From DASWTL01 sp036405495 (GTDB taxonomy: Bacteria > Bacteroidota > Bacteroidia > Sphingobacteriales > Sphingobacteriaceae), in assembly GCA_036405495.1 (NCBI GenBank), contig DASWXL010000079.1, positions 1-24,757 of the forward strand: a DNA stretch of 24,757 bases, written 5' to 3'. The notes below the pieces were generated by a model, which was not told the DNA's origin, did not search any database, and saw only the letters and a program-made list of their open reading frames with translations. The stretch's first letter is position 1. Each line of letters opens with the position of its first letter. This document shows, one piece after another, positions 1-8,955 of the stretch. The position numbers were made by a program, and so were the translations under genes.

Positions 1-582
1 ATGAATTCCGGCGAAAAGCAGTTATGGTTGGAGTATCAAAAAGGCGATCCGGATGCGCTGTTTAAGATCTATGAGATCCTTTTTCCGCAACTCCTCCGCA
101 TCGGGGCAGGGGTGGTGAACGACCGGGATTACGTACATGGATGCATTGATCAATTCTTTCTCTACCTCTGGGATAAGCGTACGAACCTGTCCATGCCTGA
201 AAATCTCTCGAGCTACCTTCTGGTATCGTTTAAGAGATACCTTGTGCAGGATCTGAAGCGACAGAATCCAACATGGGCGGCCATACCGGACGGACAGGAA
301 TCGGAACCGTCTGTTGAGGACCTGCTTATTGAAGGGCAGTCGCTCGTAGAACTCCAGTTAAAGATCGGCAGGGCCATGCAGAAACTGTCGCCCCGCCAAC
401 GGGAGCTGATCCGTCTGAGATATTATCAGGGACTTTCGTGTGATCAGATCGCCAAAAGAACCGTACTGTCGCACCGAACCATATACAACAAGCTTCATGA
501 GGCCATCAAGGTTCTGCGGAAGGAGATCGTACTCCTGGTGTTGATACTGCCAGTCGCATGTTTTTTTGAATTGACAGGGTAA
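1..582 (+). CDS. ECF (FecI-type) RNA polymerase sigma factor
   Basis: A 193-residue sigma-70 family protein of the extracytoplasmic function class. The first ~90 residues fit region 2 (core binding and -10 recognition). Residues ~125-175 fit region 4, with the S-P-R-Q-R-E start, a helix-turn-helix around 'GLSCDQIAKRTVLSHRTIYNKL', and the usual A-x-x-x-L-R end. The next gene is a FecR-type anti-sigma factor 39 bp downstream, and beyond it a SusC transporter with an STN domain, so this should be the sigma factor that turns on the glycan-uptake operon. An odd feature is a strongly hydrophobic C-terminal tail (about residues 175-190). The ATG is the first base of the window; length and N-terminal content look complete, but an upstream start cannot be excluded. 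Family assignment is firm; the target promoters are inferred. Confidence 0.93.
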   Translation: MNSGEKQLWLEYQKGDPDALFKIYEILFPQLLRIGAGVVNDRDYVHGCIDQFFLYLWDKRTNLSMPENLSSYLLVSFKRYLVQDLKRQNPTWAAIPDGQESEPSVEDLLIEGQSLVELQLKIGRAMQKLSPRQRELIRLRYYQGLSCDQIAKRTVLSHRTIYNKLHEAIKVLRKEIVLLVLILPVACFFELTG

Positions 583-621
583 AAACCGGGGCCCCGACTC
601 TCTATATAATAAACCCCCCGA

Positions 622-1647
622 ATGGAGTACAAGGATGCCACCGCCGAAGATCTGCTTTTAGTGCCGTCTTTCATCAATTATATCAACAGGAGCAACCCCG
701 ATGATGTCAATTTCTGGGAAAACTGGATCTCGGCAAATCCGGAAAAGCAACCTGTGATCCAGCAGGCTGTAACGCTTCACCGGCAACTGGGATACTTTTT
801 TGTTGTCCATGAGGATAACGGTAGTAACGTCAGCCGATTCAAAGAATCTTTCAGACACCACACGATGCGCCGCAAGCGGTTACCCGGGCATCTTTTCTAT
901 TACTCAGGAATTGCCGCATCGCTATTACTGGCTCTCAGTTTCTGGCTCTTTCAGAGCCGTAACAAAGCTCAGGCCCCGGCACCGGAGCAAACATACGTAA
1001 GCAAGCCTGTTTCCGACAAACAACACCATACGCTCCCGGACGGAAGCCGCGTGATCCTGAATCCTAATTCCACGATCCGGCTGGCCGAAGATTATAACGA
1101 CAGCGACCGTGTCGTATACCTCGAGGGGCAAGCTTTCTTCGAAGTAAAGAAAGATGCGGCACGGCCGTTTATTGTCCGCTCAGGGAAAATAGCTACTACG
1201 GCGTTAGGAACTTCATTTATGGTCAGATATTTCCCTAAGGAAGAAAAGATCCGGGTTTCCCTGGTAACAGGGAAAGTGAAGGTCGAAGCCGCCGTCGCGA
1301 AGGGTCCCGCAAACTCCATGCTGGTTCTCTCGCCCGGCGAGGAGGTGAGGGTTGGATCAAAACAACAGGATCATCATTTAAAGAAAACGATCTTCCCGAC
1401 CGCCGATGTAGCCGAATGGAAAAATGATCACCTTTTGTTCCGCGATGCCGCCTTTACCGAGGTTACGAAAAAGCTCGAGGAATGGTATGGTGTCCGCATC
1501 ACGTTGAATAACCGGCCGCTCAGAACGAAACATTTTACCGGCGAGTTTAGAGGTAAACGACTGAGCGAAGTACTGGATGCATTGAGCTTTTCGAATGATT
1601 TTAACTATACGATGGGAGGAGATCGTGTCGCGATAACCTTCAGATAA
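622..1647 (+). CDS. FecR-family anti-sigma factor, membrane-bound
   Basis: A 341-residue protein with the standard Bacteroidota FecR layout: a short cytoplasmic N-terminal anti-sigma region (~1-85), one transmembrane helix (~91-110), a periplasmic FecR domain (~130-230, with 'LPDGSRVILNPNSTI' and the 'GQAFFEVKKD...RPFIV' block), and a C-terminal DUF4974-like domain (~270-341) that resembles an STN fold. By family precedent it holds the neighbouring sigma factor inactive and frees it when the STN domain of the downstream SusC protein reports substrate binding. It sits between the sigma gene and susC, all on one strand, so the three form one signalling unit. The stop is 18 bp before the susC start. 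No promoter is obvious in the 39-bp gap upstream. Confidence 0.93.
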   Translation: MEYKDATAEDLLLVPSFINYINRSNPDDVNFWENWISANPEKQPVIQQAVTLHRQLGYFFVVHEDNGSNVSRFKESFRHHTMRRKRLPGHLFYYSGIAASLLLALSFWLFQSRNKAQAPAPEQTYVSKPVSDKQHHTLPDGSRVILNPNSTIRLAEDYNDSDRVVYLEGQAFFEVKKDAARPFIVRSGKIATTALGTSFMVRYFPKEEKIRVSLVTGKVKVEAAVAKGPANSMLVLSPGEEVRVGSKQQDHHLKKTIFPTADVAEWKNDHLLFRDAAFTEVTKKLEEWYGVRITLNNRPLRTKHFTGEFRGKRLSEVLDALSFSNDFNYTMGGDRVAITFR

Positions 1648-1665
1648 CTACCTAAATGAAGCATT

Positions 1666-4600
1666 ATGAAATCAGAAACTCTACTAAAAGCAAACCGGGT
1701 ATTACCGATCACCTTTACCCTGATTCTGCTGCTGGCGATAAACGTCAGCGCCCAGGCGGCAGAGATCATAAAGATCGGTTTTGCCAATTCGAAGCTACTG
1801 CCGGCTTTCAAGAAGATCGAGAATGTTGGCGAAGTTAAGTTCCTGTATAACAGGGAGGATATTGATCCGGAAACAAGAATAAGCGTTCCCGAAAAAGAGC
1901 GGACGCTGGCACAGCTTCTGGCTGAGCTTTCCGCCCAGACGGAGCTGCGGTTCAAGGTGATCAACAACCTTGTGGCGGTAGCTTCCGGGGGTACTGCCGT
2001 CTCCTTTTCATTGCGCGATTCTATTGCTATTAAAGGCAGGATAACCGATTCAAAAGGATCTCCACTTCCCGGAGCAAGCGTACTGGTTAAAGGTACGCGT
2101 AACGGGACGGCTTCGGATATGAACGGCAACTACTCAATTGTGGCCGATCAGAACGGCGTACTGGTGTTCAGCTTTACAGGCTTCGTCAGCCGCGAGATCC
2201 CCGTCGACAGCCGGACAACGATCAATGTGCAGCTGGTGGAGGATAACAATCTGCTGAACGAAGTAGTGGTAACGGCGTTGGGTGTCAGAAAGGAAAGAAA
2301 AGCACTCGGCTATGCGGTCACAGAAGTAGATGGTGAAGCACTTACGGAAGCCCGGGAGATCAATGTCGCCAACTCGCTTGTAGGCAGGGTGCCCGGACTG
2401 AATATCAGTTCTGTCGCCGGTGGGCCGGGCGCTTCCACCAATGTGACCATTCGCGGCATCTCCAGTCTCGGTCAGACCAATCAGCCGCTGTATGTGATCA
2501 ACGGGGTGCCGATGGAAAGCAAGCCTAACGGGAATCCCGGCGGCCAGTACGATAACGCACCTGATCTGGGCGATGCGATCGGGAACCTGAATCCCGATGA
2601 CATTGAAACCATCTCCGTGCTGAAGGGCGCGGCAGCTTCGGCGCTTTACGGCTACCGGGCAAAGGCGGGAGTGATCCTGATCACCACCAAAGAAGCAAAA
2701 GGCAACGGCATCGAATTCAACTCAAACTATGTTGCCGAGCAGATCTATGACCCGTCCGACTGGCAGTATGTATATGGTCAGGGATCAAACAACAAGAAAC
2801 CGGCAAGCCAGGAGGAGGCGCTGCAGGCAGGCCAGTCCAGTTGGGGCGGCTTGCTGGACGGATCGCCCGTTATACAATTTGACGGCACTACCCGCCCTTA
2901 TCTCGCCCGGGAAGATAACCTCGAGAACTTTTACAGAACCGGAGGTTCCTGGACCAATACCATTGCTTTTAATAAGTTGTTTGAAGGAGCGGCAGTGCGT
3001 TTCTCTGCCAGCAGCCTTGATAACAGGTCGGTAATACCGAATTCCGGACTCGAACGTCAAACCTTCAACCTTTCCGGCAATATCGATGCCGTTAAGCGAT
3101 TGACCATTGATGCACGGGCTAACTACATTCTTGAGCAGGCCAAAAATCGCCCGTATCTGTCTGACGGCGCCGGAAATGCGAATTATAACGTCATGTTTCT
3201 GCCTACGAGCATAAATGTGAATGACATGAAACAGGCGGTCAACCCTGATGGCAGCGAATACGTCTATACTACCGGTAATCCATTTGCCACCAATCCATGG
3301 TTTGCAGCCAATAATTTCATTAACGATACGGACCGCGAAAGACTGATCTCATCGGTAAGTGCACGTTATAAGTTTGATAACGGGCTGTTCCTGCAGGGCC
3401 GTGCCGGAAGGGACGCCTACAACGACCGGTATACATCGGTGGTGCCTTCTGGCACCGCGTACCGCCCGCTCGGCCAGATCGGCGAGAATCGCATTAAGTT
3501 TACTGACATCAATGTTGACGCATTGATCGGCATGCCCGTGTCCGTGAATGCTGACCTGACCATCACCCCCAACGCAGGGGCAAGCTACCGGCGGACCCAG
3601 TCTGAAACGATGATAAACAACGGTTCAGAATTTGCCGTAGCAGGCGTATATAACATCCTCAATACAAAAAATAAATCTGCCGACTACCGGGTAACCGATC
3701 TCGAAGTACAATCCGTTTATGGAACCCTCGAGTTTGCGTTCAAAGAATTTCTGTACCTGACAGGTTCAGGCCGCAGCGACTGGTTCTCCACGCTGGCAAG
3801 TCCCGGTCAGAACAATAAGCTGAACGTATTCTACCCTTCGGTGAGCGGATCATTCGTATTCTCGGAGCTCTGGCCATCAAAAGTGCTGACTTTCGGTAAG
3901 CTGCGGGCCGGCTATGCCGTGGTCGGCCAGGCAACCGATCCGTTCCAAACGCAGCTGGCATATACGCTGCTGTCGAACACCCTGAACGGATTGCCGCTCG
4001 GAAGTATCTTCAATTCCAGTATTCCCAACTCCGGACTTGAAGCATCCAGGGCCACCGAATTTGAGATAGGTACTGAATTAAGCTTCCTGAACAGCCGGCT
4101 GTCCTTAGATCTGAGCTGGTACAATAAGAAGTCGGAGAACGAGATCCTTCCGGCACCGGCATCGATCACTTCAGGGTACCAGGGTGCCGTCCTGAATACC
4201 GGTGAAGTAAGGAACAGAGGCTTTGAAATGCTTGTAACCGGCATCCCGGTGCAGTCATCGGGCTTTAGCTGGAAGTCGTCCTTCAACGGCTCGGTCAATA
4301 ATAATAAGGTCATCTCGCTTGCCGGCGACCAGCAGCAACTGCTGATCGGTACGTCACGTTCAGGTGCCGGCTTTACCCAGAACGTGGTGGGCCTGCCTGC
4401 CGCACAGGTGATGGCCTATGATTTCCAGTATGACGATGCCGGAAATATCGTATACGGACCCAATGACGTTCCCGAAAGGGGACCTTTGACCCCTTACGGT
4501 TCGGCATTTCATAAATGGGTAGCCGGGTGGAACAACGAGTTCTCTTACAAAGGCGTGAACCTTTCATTCCTCGTAGACGGCAAGTTCGGAGGTAAGATCT

Positions 4601-4974
4601 TCTCTGCTACCGATTACTATGGATACATCTTCGGCCTTCATAAGGCCACCCTCGAAAACCGCGAAGCGATGGGCGAGCAGGCAGCTACGTACTATTCCAA
4701 TTTCGCTAACAACGTTTCCAGGGTCTTCGTGCAGGATGCCGACTTTATCAAGCTGAGGCAGGTTACGCTCGGCTACTCATTCCCGGCAAAGCTCTTCGGC
4801 AATGCGGTTCAGAGTGTGTCGCTAAGTGTCGTGGGACGAAATCTGGCCACATTAATGAAAAAAACAGACAACATCGACCCCGAAGCTAACTATACCGCCA
4901 ATGCACAAGGCCTCGAACTGGGGGGTGTACCGCCGGTGCGGACCTTTGGATTTAACCTGAACCTCAAATTCTGA
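1666..4974 (+). CDS. SusC/RagA-type TonB-dependent outer-membrane transporter with STN signalling domain
   Basis: 1102 residues. Order of parts: signal peptide (~1-30, ending near 'VSAQA'); STN (secretin/TonB N-terminal) domain ~35-107; a carboxypeptidase-regulatory-like (CarboxypepD_reg) domain ~120-192 with 'IKGRITDSKGSPLPGASV'; a TonB-box-like 'NEVVVTALG' near 198-206; plug ~215-345 ('VTIRGISSLG', 'LYVINGVPM', 'ISVLKGAAASALYG'); then a long beta-barrel ending in an aromatic C-terminal residue ('FNLNLKF'). It imports glycan oligosaccharides across the outer membrane together with the SusD lipoprotein, 20 bp downstream. The STN domain is the hallmark of transporters that signal to a FecR/sigma pair, and that pair lies directly upstream. 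Substrate is inferred from the GH18 chitinase in the same operon; the transporter sequence alone does not show it. Confidence 0.95.
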   Translation: MKSETLLKANRVLPITFTLILLLAINVSAQAAEIIKIGFANSKLLPAFKKIENVGEVKFLYNREDIDPETRISVPEKERTLAQLLAELSAQTELRFKVINNLVAVASGGTAVSFSLRDSIAIKGRITDSKGSPLPGASVLVKGTRNGTASDMNGNYSIVADQNGVLVFSFTGFVSREIPVDSRTTINVQLVEDNNLLNEVVVTALGVRKERKALGYAVTEVDGEALTEAREINVANSLVGRVPGLNISSVAGGPGASTNVTIRGISSLGQTNQPLYVINGVPMESKPNGNPGGQYDNAPDLGDAIGNLNPDDIETISVLKGAAASALYGYRAKAGVILITTKEAKGNGIEFNSNYVAEQIYDPSDWQYVYGQGSNNKKPASQEEALQAGQSSWGGLLDGSPVIQFDGTTRPYLAREDNLENFYRTGGSWTNTIAFNKLFEGAAVRFSASSLDNRSVIPNSGLERQTFNLSGNIDAVKRLTIDARANYILEQAKNRPYLSDGAGNANYNVMFLPTSINVNDMKQAVNPDGSEYVYTTGNPFATNPWFAANNFINDTDRERLISSVSARYKFDNGLFLQGRAGRDAYNDRYTSVVPSGTAYRPLGQIGENRIKFTDINVDALIGMPVSVNADLTITPNAGASYRRTQSETMINNGSEFAVAGVYNILNTKNKSADYRVTDLEVQSVYGTLEFAFKEFLYLTGSGRSDWFSTLASPGQNNKLNVFYPSVSGSFVFSELWPSKVLTFGKLRAGYAVVGQATDPFQTQLAYTLLSNTLNGLPLGSIFNSSIPNSGLEASRATEFEIGTELSFLNSRLSLDLSWYNKKSENEILPAPASITSGYQGAVLNTGEVRNRGFEMLVTGIPVQSSGFSWKSSFNGSVNNNKVISLAGDQQQLLIGTSRSGAGFTQNVVGLPAAQVMAYDFQYDDAGNIVYGPNDVPERGPLTPYGSAFHKWVAGWNNEFSYKGVNLSFLVDGKFGGKIFSATDYYGYIFGLHKATLENREAMGEQAATYYSNFANNVSRVFVQDADFIKLRQVTLGYSFPAKLFGNAVQSVSLSVVGRNLATLMKKTDNIDPEANYTANAQGLELGGVPPVRTFGFNLNLKF

Positions 4975-4994
4975 CACACCTAATTTCTGAAAGT

Positions 4995-6590
4995 ATGAAG
5001 ACCAACATCATAAAATACATCAGCCTCTGCATGGCATTTGCACTGACATTGAGTTGCACCAAAGACTTTGATGAAATAAACACTAACCCGGCGTCGTACA
5101 GCCAGTCGAACTTCAATCCGGATTACCTGCTCACCACCGCGCAGCTCGGATACACGGGCAGCCAGGATTTCGCCTACGATACCTGGCGGTCAAACCTGAT
5201 CTATGCGTCAACGCTGATACAGGGCCTGTCAAGTGTGGTAAGCTACTGGGCCGGCGATAAGTACCTGTTGAACGAAGATTATACCGCCGCCTATTGGATG
5301 AATGCCAATGGAGCGGTAGGTGCCTATGCCGAGCAAGTCAAGTTTATTGTCGATCTTATTGAGCTGACCAAAGATAAACCCCAGTATAATAATGTTCACC
5401 AGATCGGGCGTATTATGAAAGCCCTGATCATGGAACGGATAACCGACCTGTATGGCGATGTACCGTATTTTGAGGCCGGAATGGGATACTACACCGGAAA
5501 TGCAACACCCAAATATGATAGTCAGCAGGCCATCTACAATGACATGTTAACAGAAGTGGAAGATGCGGTAAGCAAGCTCGATCCGGCGGGAGCGAGGCCG
5601 GCGGGCGATCTGTTCTATCAGGGCGATCCGATCAAATGGCAGCGGTTCGGCAATACGCTGATGCTGCGGATGGCTATGAGGTTAACCAGGGTTGACGAAA
5701 ATACCGCCCGCACCTATGCCGAAAAAGTGGCCGGCAATACCATGACCTCCAATGCGGATAATGCCTTTGTAAAGCACGATATCACCGGCGGACGTTCTAC
5801 CCAGAACCGAAACAGCCAGGTTCTGTCGGGCGATGGCGGCCAGGAGCATTACTATGTTAAATGGTCAGACACGTTCATTAACCTCCTGAGGGCCGCAAAT
5901 GATCCGAGGCTGGGTAAGGTGGCTGTCGTCGACCTCTACCAGAGCGAGAACTCCAAAGTCCAGAACGGTACCGGAAATTCCGACCCCGCAGTACAAAAGG
6001 GCATGCCCAACGGGAAGGACCTGAGCGGAATTGCCGGCCGCGACATTCGTCAGGATCCTTCGTTTACCAGCTTCCCTGCTTATTCATCGCCAAGCCCCTT
6101 CATGATCATGAAAGACGGCCCTACCTTCATTCTGACCTTTGCCGAATCCGAACTGCTGCTTGCCGAAGCGGCACAGCGCTGGGGAATTGGAGGTTCGCCA
6201 GCAGAGCACTACAATAACGGAGTGCGGGCAGCGATGACTTTCCTCAGTCAGTATGATCCGGCGCTTGGCATCACCGATGCGGCAGCAAACGATTTCCTCG
6301 CCGCCAATCCTTACAATGCCGCCAATGGCCTTGAAATGATCAACGTGCAGTATTGGCTGCATACCAATACCATGCTCGATTTTTACGAATCGTGGTCGAA
6401 CTGGCGGAGATCAGGATTCCCGGCATTGGCGCCTGTGGTTTATCCTAACAATGTAACGAACGGAACAATTCCGCGGCGATTACCTTATCCTAAGTATGAG
6501 GAAGTTACCAACAGGGATAATTACCGCGCCGCCTCAGCAGCTGTTCCCGGCGGCGATGCGCTTATCGGACGAGTATGGTGGGATAAATGA
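4995..6590 (+). CDS. SusD/RagB-type glycan-binding outer-membrane lipoprotein
   Basis: 531 residues with a lipoprotein signal peptide: hydrophobic stretch then 'LTLSC', giving Cys21 as the likely lipidated residue. The early 'INTNPASY' motif, 'DYLLTTAQLGYTG' and the C-terminal 'RRLPYPKYE...NRDNYRAA' fit the SusD-like_2 branch (nutrient-binding outer-membrane lipoprotein). SusD proteins cap the SusC barrel at the cell surface and deliver oligosaccharide. It follows susC by 20 bp and its stop codon overlaps the chitinase start (ATGA), so translation of the two is probably coupled. No SusE/SusF-type gene accompanies it. Confidence 0.93.
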   Translation: MKTNIIKYISLCMAFALTLSCTKDFDEINTNPASYSQSNFNPDYLLTTAQLGYTGSQDFAYDTWRSNLIYASTLIQGLSSVVSYWAGDKYLLNEDYTAAYWMNANGAVGAYAEQVKFIVDLIELTKDKPQYNNVHQIGRIMKALIMERITDLYGDVPYFEAGMGYYTGNATPKYDSQQAIYNDMLTEVEDAVSKLDPAGARPAGDLFYQGDPIKWQRFGNTLMLRMAMRLTRVDENTARTYAEKVAGNTMTSNADNAFVKHDITGGRSTQNRNSQVLSGDGGQEHYYVKWSDTFINLLRAANDPRLGKVAVVDLYQSENSKVQNGTGNSDPAVQKGMPNGKDLSGIAGRDIRQDPSFTSFPAYSSPSPFMIMKDGPTFILTFAESELLLAEAAQRWGIGGSPAEHYNNGVRAAMTFLSQYDPALGITDAAANDFLAANPYNAANGLEMINVQYWLHTNTMLDFYESWSNWRRSGFPALAPVVYPNNVTNGTIPRRLPYPKYEEVTNRDNYRAASAAVPGGDALIGRVWWDK

Positions 6591-7681
6591 TACGTATGAT
6601 CTGTAAAACGATATGCACGGGAATACTGCTGCTGCTGGCAGCGGTCGCCGGTTATGCACAGACAGGCCCTACCGTCACCGCATATTTTGCCGGCAATGCC
6701 GTAGAGGTGGCCGCGGTGCCCGCCGAAAAATTAACACACATTATTTACAGTTTCTGCCATTTGAAGGGCAATCGCCTGAACGTAGACAATGCGGCCGACA
6801 GCGCAACCATCCGGGCACTCGTTCAACTAAAGAATAAAAATCCCGGTCTGAAGGTGCTGCTGTCGTTAGGCGGATGGGGAGGCTGTGCAAGCTGTTCAGA
6901 TGTTTTTTCGTCGCCATCGGGCCGGGCAGAATTTGCCGCATCGGTACAAGAGCTGCAGGAGTATTTTAAAACCGATGGCATCGACCTCGACTGGGAGTAT
7001 CCGGCGATCCCCGGGTATCCGGGTCATAAGTTTCAGCAGCAGGACAGGGGCAACTTCACGCAACTACTGAAAGATCTGAGGAAGCGCCTCGGCCCGGCAT
7101 CAGAGATCAGTTTTGCTGCCGGTGGCTTTACGGAATTCATTGAAGATGCCATTGAATGGGAGAATGTAGTACAATATGTCGACCGGATCAACCTGATGAC
7201 ATATGATCTGGTAAACGGTTATTCGACGGTCACCGGTCATCATACCGGCCTCTACGCCGGCGCCCCCGATGCAGAATCGACCGATAAGACGGTAAATAAC
7301 CTTCTCCGGCGTAATGTTCCCGCCGAAAAGCTCGTTATAGGCGCCGCATTTTATGCGCGGGTATGGGAAAATGTATCAGCCGGAAACGGGGGGCTGTTCC
7401 AGGCAGGAAAGTTTAAAACGAGTATTCCCTTCAAAGACTTTGGCCGGCGGCTATCGGAGGAAAGCGGTTACCGGTACTTCTGGGACAGCACGGCACAGGC
7501 GCCTTACCGGTATAATGAAAGTAAAAAGTTGTTTGCCACCTTTGACGACGTCAGGTCCTTACAGTTGAAAACGCAGTATGTCATCGACAAGAAATTAAAC
7601 GGCATCATGTTCTGGGAGATCACCCATGATAAGCCTGGGGGAGGATTGCTGGAGGCCATACATAGCACGCTGTCAAAATAG
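6587..7681 (+). CDS. Secreted GH18 chitinase
   Basis: 364 residues, signal peptide ~1-24 (hydrophobic 'GILLLLAAVAGYA', cleavage probably before 'QTGP'). The glycoside hydrolase family 18 signature D-x-x-D-x-D-x-E is present as 'DGIDLDWEYP', so Glu137 is the predicted catalytic acid, with Asp133 and Asp135 positioning the N-acetyl group for substrate-assisted catalysis. 'SLGGWGG' (~93-99), 'INLMTYDL' (~200) and 'GIMFWEITHD' near the C-terminus are the other usual GH18 strands. No carbohydrate-binding module is present. It overlaps the susD stop by 4 nt and is the only glycan-degrading enzyme in the locus, so it gives the best clue to substrate: chitin, chito-oligosaccharide or another GlcNAc-containing glycan. 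An endo-beta-N-acetylglucosaminidase activity is a less likely alternative. Confidence 0.93.
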   Translation: MIRMICKTICTGILLLLAAVAGYAQTGPTVTAYFAGNAVEVAAVPAEKLTHIIYSFCHLKGNRLNVDNAADSATIRALVQLKNKNPGLKVLLSLGGWGGCASCSDVFSSPSGRAEFAASVQELQEYFKTDGIDLDWEYPAIPGYPGHKFQQQDRGNFTQLLKDLRKRLGPASEISFAAGGFTEFIEDAIEWENVVQYVDRINLMTYDLVNGYSTVTGHHTGLYAGAPDAESTDKTVNNLLRRNVPAEKLVIGAAFYARVWENVSAGNGGLFQAGKFKTSIPFKDFGRRLSEESGYRYFWDSTAQAPYRYNESKKLFATFDDVRSLQLKTQYVIDKKLNGIMFWEITHDKPGGGLLEAIHSTLSK

Positions 7682-7700
7682 CCGGATGTGTTGCTTTTTC

Positions 7701-7740
7701 CATTGTACATGCTTATCATTGAAGGATAAGTCCAACAATG
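7701..7740 (+). promoter_or_regulatory. Hairpin that encloses the acyltransferase start codon
   Basis: An outer arm CATTGT (7701-7706) pairs with ACAATG (7735-7740), and an inner arm CTTATC (7712-7717) pairs with GATAAG (7725-7730), extended by a G-U pair. The hairpin loop is 7 nt (7718-7724). The ATG start of the acyltransferase (7738-7740) lies inside the outer right arm. Folding in mRNA would hide the start codon, so this could be a translational control element. Alternatively it is a weak terminator after the chitinase gene; there is no U-tract after it. Confidence 0.45.
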
Positions 7741-8874
7741 AGCACCATTCGAACAGCACCCGCCAGCATTCTTCAGCCGCGTCCACACTTTGACATTCTG
7801 GACGGCCTGAGGGGTGTCGCCGCGTTTGCTATCGTGGTATTTCATTTTATGGAGTGGGCGTATTCCGATTTCAGCAAGAATTTTATTGCCCATGGCTTTC
7901 TGGCGGTTGATTTTTTCTTCTGCCTGTCGGGATTTGTTATCGGCTATGCTTATGATCATCGCATACAGGAAATGGGTATGTCCGCCTTTTTTAGATCAAG
8001 GCTGATCAGGCTTCATCCCCTGGTGCTACTCGGTTCTGTTCTGGGCTTACTGGCCTTCCTTTTTGACCCCTTCGGCGTGGTGCCTGATACGTATAGCGCC
8101 GGAAAGATATTTCTGATATTTCTGGCATCGGCATTCCTGATACCTTACCCGGTAATGCCGGAGCGGGCCTTTAACCTGTTCAGTTTCAATGCGCCGGCGT
8201 GGTCGCTTTTCTGGGAATACATTGCCAATATCGTTTATGCCCTCGTTCTCTGCAGACTGGGCAGGCGAGCCCTTATCGTGCTAACCATACTTGCAGGCGC
8301 CGGACTATGTATGGTCAGTTATCGTGCCGGCAACCTGTTGGGCGGCTGGTCCGGAGGGACCTTCTGGGATGGCGGTGCCCGTATTGCCTATTCTTTCCTG
8401 GCCGGACTATTGATTTACCGCTCTAACTGGATCATAAAATCCCGACTTGGCTTCACCGGTTTGTCGGTCATGTTATTCCTGGCATTTCTGATGCCATGGA
8501 CGGAATTTAACTGGCTGGTCGAGCCGTTGGTGGTGATGTTTTATTTTCCGCTTATCGTTTCCCTCGGTGCAGGTGCGGTGCTGTCGCCTAAGCTACGAAA
8601 GGCCTGCGTGCTTTCAGGGCTGTTGTCATATCCGCTGTATATGACCCATTATGCGGTGATCTGGATCTTCGGGAACTATTATACTACGTATAAACCCGCA
8701 ACGCCGGAACTGATGCTGATCATCAGTATCGGTACGCTTCTTCTGATCGGCTTTGCTTACCTGGCGATGGTTACTTACGATACACCGTTTCGAAGATATC
8801 TGAACAGAAGACGGACGGAAAAAGCGGCCGCACAGGCAGACGTGAAAGCGGCTGGTGAAGTGCAGGTAATGTGA
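7738..8874 (+). CDS. Acyltransferase-3 (OafA/YrhL-type) integral membrane protein
   Basis: 378 residues with about ten hydrophobic segments. Matches to the acyltransferase 3 family include the opening 'DILDGLRGVAAFAIVVFHF' block, 'FFCLSGFVIGYAYDHR', the 'RLIRLHPLVLLG' segment after TM2-3, 'APAWSLFWEY', and 'LLSYPLYMTHYAVIW' near the C-terminus. Members move acyl groups (often acetyl) onto sugars of surface polysaccharides, lipids or antibiotics; the acceptor here is unknown. The gene starts 57 bp after the chitinase, so it may be read through from the chitin operon, but a start-codon hairpin separates the two. The C-terminal ~20 residues are Ala/Lys-rich and probably cytoplasmic. Confidence 0.88.
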   Translation: MSTIRTAPASILQPRPHFDILDGLRGVAAFAIVVFHFMEWAYSDFSKNFIAHGFLAVDFFFCLSGFVIGYAYDHRIQEMGMSAFFRSRLIRLHPLVLLGSVLGLLAFLFDPFGVVPDTYSAGKIFLIFLASAFLIPYPVMPERAFNLFSFNAPAWSLFWEYIANIVYALVLCRLGRRALIVLTILAGAGLCMVSYRAGNLLGGWSGGTFWDGGARIAYSFLAGLLIYRSNWIIKSRLGFTGLSVMLFLAFLMPWTEFNWLVEPLVVMFYFPLIVSLGAGAVLSPKLRKACVLSGLLSYPLYMTHYAVIWIFGNYYTTYKPATPELMLIISIGTLLLIGFAYLAMVTYDTPFRRYLNRRRTEKAAAQADVKAAGEVQVM

Positions 8875-8955
8875 CCCTAAAAGGAGGTGGTCATCCAGGA
8901 AACGGCCGGAAAGAGACCGAAAGCTGTTTTTTATTATTTTTAGAAAATTTCTCTC

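Noticed and set aside
587..596. 10-bp palindrome CGGGGCCCCG between the sigma and FecR genes
   Set aside because: Too short and loop-less for a terminator and inside a tightly spaced operon; probably chance in GC-rich DNA.
1605..2129. A 174-residue open frame on the - strand across the FecR/SusC junction
   Set aside because: It overlaps the well-supported STN and regulatory domains of SusC and has low-complexity Ser/Ala composition typical of a shadow.
7504..7959. A 151-residue - strand frame across the chitinase end and acyltransferase start
   Set aside because: Both + strand genes have clear family motifs; the - strand translation has none.
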